A program made the position numbers and the translations under genes. Below the pieces are notes generated by a model. It was not told the DNA's origin, did no database searches, and was given only the letters and a program-made list of their open reading frames with translations. This document shows positions 62,386-64,000 of a stretch of 64,000 bases of DNA, piece by piece. This DNA is from Shewanella sp. TC10 (lineage in GTDB: Bacteria; Pseudomonadota; Gammaproteobacteria; Enterobacterales; Shewanellaceae). Every line of letters starts with the position of its first letter. The stretch's first letter is position 1. The stretch lies in assembly GCF_009663145.1 (NCBI RefSeq), contig NZ_VKHR01000005.1, forward strand, positions 36,300 to 100,299, read 5' to 3'.

Positions 62386-62449
62386 CTTAGTTAACGTGCA
62401 TATTACTTAGCGTACATTTTACTTAGCGTACATATTAATTAGCGTACAT
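62386..62449. repeat. Four tandem 16-bp repeats at the 3' end of the acyl-CoA ligase gene
   Basis: Units start at 62386, 62402, 62418 and 62434. On the minus strand each reads like ATGTACGCTAAGTAAT, the coding end (M-Y-A-N/K-stop). The last unit contains the true stop codon, and the others copy it downstream. Confidence 0.88.
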
Positions 62450-64000
62450 GGCATCAATTTCATTCATGTACTTAGAGTATATCTTCTTACGGCGCAGCTT
62501 CATGGTTGGCGTAATTAAGCCTGATTCCATCGAGAATGCTTCAGGCAATAAAGTAAACTTCTTAATTTTCTCAAACCCTGCAAGTTCATGCTGCAACTCT
62601 TTCAAGCGTTGTTCAAAGTGTTCCACAACTTGACTGTGACGTAACAGATCCATTGGATTTTCAAACTTAATCTCATGCTCTTTCGCCCAAGACTCAAGTG
62701 ACTCAAACGCTGGCACAATAAGCGCTGATACATAGTTACGCGCATCTGCAACAATAGCCACTTGCTCGATGAACGGACAACAGCTCACCTTGCCTTCAAC
62801 ACGCTGTGGCGCAATATACTTACCGTTTGAGGTTTTCATCAACTCTTTAATACGGTCGGTAATGTATAAGTTACCTTCAGCATCTAACATGCCCGCATCA
62901 CCAGTTTTTAACCAGCCATCTTCAAATGCTTCTGCTGTATCTTCAGGGCGATTGTAATAGCCACGCATCACCGTTTCGCCGCGAACGAGAATTTCATCAT
63001 TCGCACCAATTTTCACTTCCATGGCGTGAAGCGGCTTACCGTTTGAACCAGAAACACGGTTATCAAGGGTATTACAGGTGACGGTTGCACAAGTTTCTGT
63101 CATGCCGTACCCGCAAAGGATTGGCACACCAATGCTATGGAAAAAACCACCAACATTCACATCTAATGCAGCGCCGCCCACTGGCATAAACTTGAGGCGA
63201 CCTCCTAAAACATTTTGTAATTTACTGAATACTAGCTTGTTGGCTAGTTTCCATTGTAGCGATAATGCAGTGCTAGCTCTTTTACGGCCTTGATTAACTT
63301 CAAATTGACGCGAACCCACACCAATAGCCCAGTTAAATAACTTTTGGCGAATTGCTGGGGCACTATTCACTTTGTCATGAACCGCGCTATACACTTTTTC
63401 TAAGAAACGTGGCACAACACATAAGGTGTGCGGGCGCACTTCTGCAATGGCTTCTTTAACGCGGTTAGTGTCAGACAAGTAAACATTATGGCCACCACGA
63501 CATAATACGTAAAAGCTCCAACCACGCTCAAAAACATGACTCAGTGGTAAAAATGCTAAAGATACATCACCTGCTTTAAAGGCGATTTCATCGTCATGCT
63601 GTTCAACCATAGAAGCAATATTACGGTAATCCAGCATCACCCCTTTAGGATCGCCTGTGGTGCCTGAAGTATAAATTAGGGTAAGAAGATCATCTAAGCT
63701 AGTTTGTGATAAACGCAGCTCAAGCTCATCTTTGCTTGCTGGCGTTGTATCTGTAATTAATAAGTCGTCAAAATGAAAGTGGGCATCCGTAGCCAACTTA
63801 ACTTGGCTATCAAATACCACAATATGTTCAACGCTTGGACACTGGGCTTGGATTTTACAAGCAGTGGCATACTGGCTTTCATCGCCAGCAAAAATAACTT
63901 TAGCGCGGGCATCATTGGTAATAAATACCGCTTGTTCCATCGGGCTTGTTGGATAAACAGGGACCACGACAGCACGTGCTTTTAATGCGCCGATATCTGC
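62435..64000 (-). CDS. Long-chain fatty acid-CoA ligase family protein, C-terminal part (cut by window edge)
   Basis: An AMP-forming acyl-CoA synthetase of the FadD15/long-chain subgroup. At least 521 codons are visible in frame to the window end; the start is outside. Motifs: P-loop-like LIYTSGTTGDPKGVML, FLPLSHVFERGW, GYGMTETCATV, WLKTGDAGM and the adenylate-binding DRIKELMKTSNGKYIAP. It activates fatty acids for lipid synthesis or beta-oxidation. The gene ends in a 16-bp repeat array. Confidence 0.93.
   Translation of the reverse strand, partial: ADIGALKARAVVVPVYPTSPMEQAVFITNDARAKVIFAGDESQYATACKIQAQCPSVEHIVVFDSQVKLATDAHFHFDDLLITDTTPASKDELELRLSQTSLDDLLTLIYTSGTTGDPKGVMLDYRNIASMVEQHDDEIAFKAGDVSLAFLPLSHVFERGWSFYVLCRGGHNVYLSDTNRVKEAIAEVRPHTLCVVPRFLEKVYSAVHDKVNSAPAIRQKLFNWAIGVGSRQFEVNQGRKRASTALSLQWKLANKLVFSKLQNVLGGRLKFMPVGGAALDVNVGGFFHSIGVPILCGYGMTETCATVTCNTLDNRVSGSNGKPLHAMEVKIGANDEILVRGETVMRGYYNRPEDTAEAFEDGWLKTGDAGMLDAEGNLYITDRIKELMKTSNGKYIAPQRVEGKVSCCPFIEQVAIVADARNYVSALIVPAFESLESWAKEHEIKFENPMDLLRHSQVVEHFEQRLKELQHELAGFEKIKKFTLLPEAFSMESGLITPTMKLRRKKIYSKYMNEIDAMYAN

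Noticed and set aside
1..64000. CRISPR arrays, tRNA or rRNA genes
   Set aside because: No regularly spaced identical repeats and no tRNA or rRNA landmarks were recognised, but a covariance-model scan was not possible.

Overview
The window looks like a chromosomal segment of a Shewanella-type gammaproteobacterium. This is inferred from gene content: two cysteine-type formate dehydrogenase operons with Tat-associated small proteins, a respiratory arsenate reductase (ArrAB), a MarC/YhgN-type protein, a GlyGly-CTERM protease and the Hut pathway. No rRNA, tRNA, prophage, complete insertion sequence or CRISPR array was recognised.

Layout. 1-1844: a two-component system (kinase cut by the window edge) with a PepSY-like exported protein. 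1928-6939: one leftward block, moaA-moaC-moaD-moaE-modA-modB-modC, covering molybdopterin synthesis and molybdate import, led by a probable Moco-type RNA element. 7266-16419: ETF-ubiquinone oxidoreductase, a Cache chemoreceptor, a DUF4870 protein, a MOSC protein, a Cache-GGDEF cyclase, a PfkB kinase and a HemN-like radical SAM protein. 16731-32091: the formate respiration island, with two parallel fdh operons (Tat small protein, FdhA, FdhB, FdhC), a TorD-type chaperone, a 566-residue polyferredoxin, DUF3306/DUF3305 proteins and divergent fdhD. 32144-45009: rlmF, a FliL-like gene, ubiC, a secreted M6 protease next to a small lipoprotein, a MarC protein, a ZIP-like transporter, and envelope and lipid genes. 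45093-45359: a MITE-like element inserted in the hutH stop codon. 45357-50823: hutC-hutU-hutH and divergent hutI. 51625-55411: arsR facing arrA-arrB. 55902-64000: dCMP deaminase, MtnC, an unknown two-gene envelope operon, two convergent thioesterases, a lipase, a GyrI-like protein and the 3' part of a long-chain acyl-CoA ligase.

The modules fit together. The mod/moa block supplies the molybdenum cofactor used by FdhA1, FdhA2 and ArrA. FdhD delivers sulfur to formate dehydrogenases. CRP-like, ArcA-like and palindromic sites occur at several of these loci, which suggests shared control by respiratory state. Three observations most deserve a second look. A lipoprotein carries the same segment as the N-terminal region of its neighbouring M6 protease. 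The MITE junction can be resolved to the base inside the hutH stop codon. A 6-1-6 palindrome is shared by the moaA and fdhD upstream regions.
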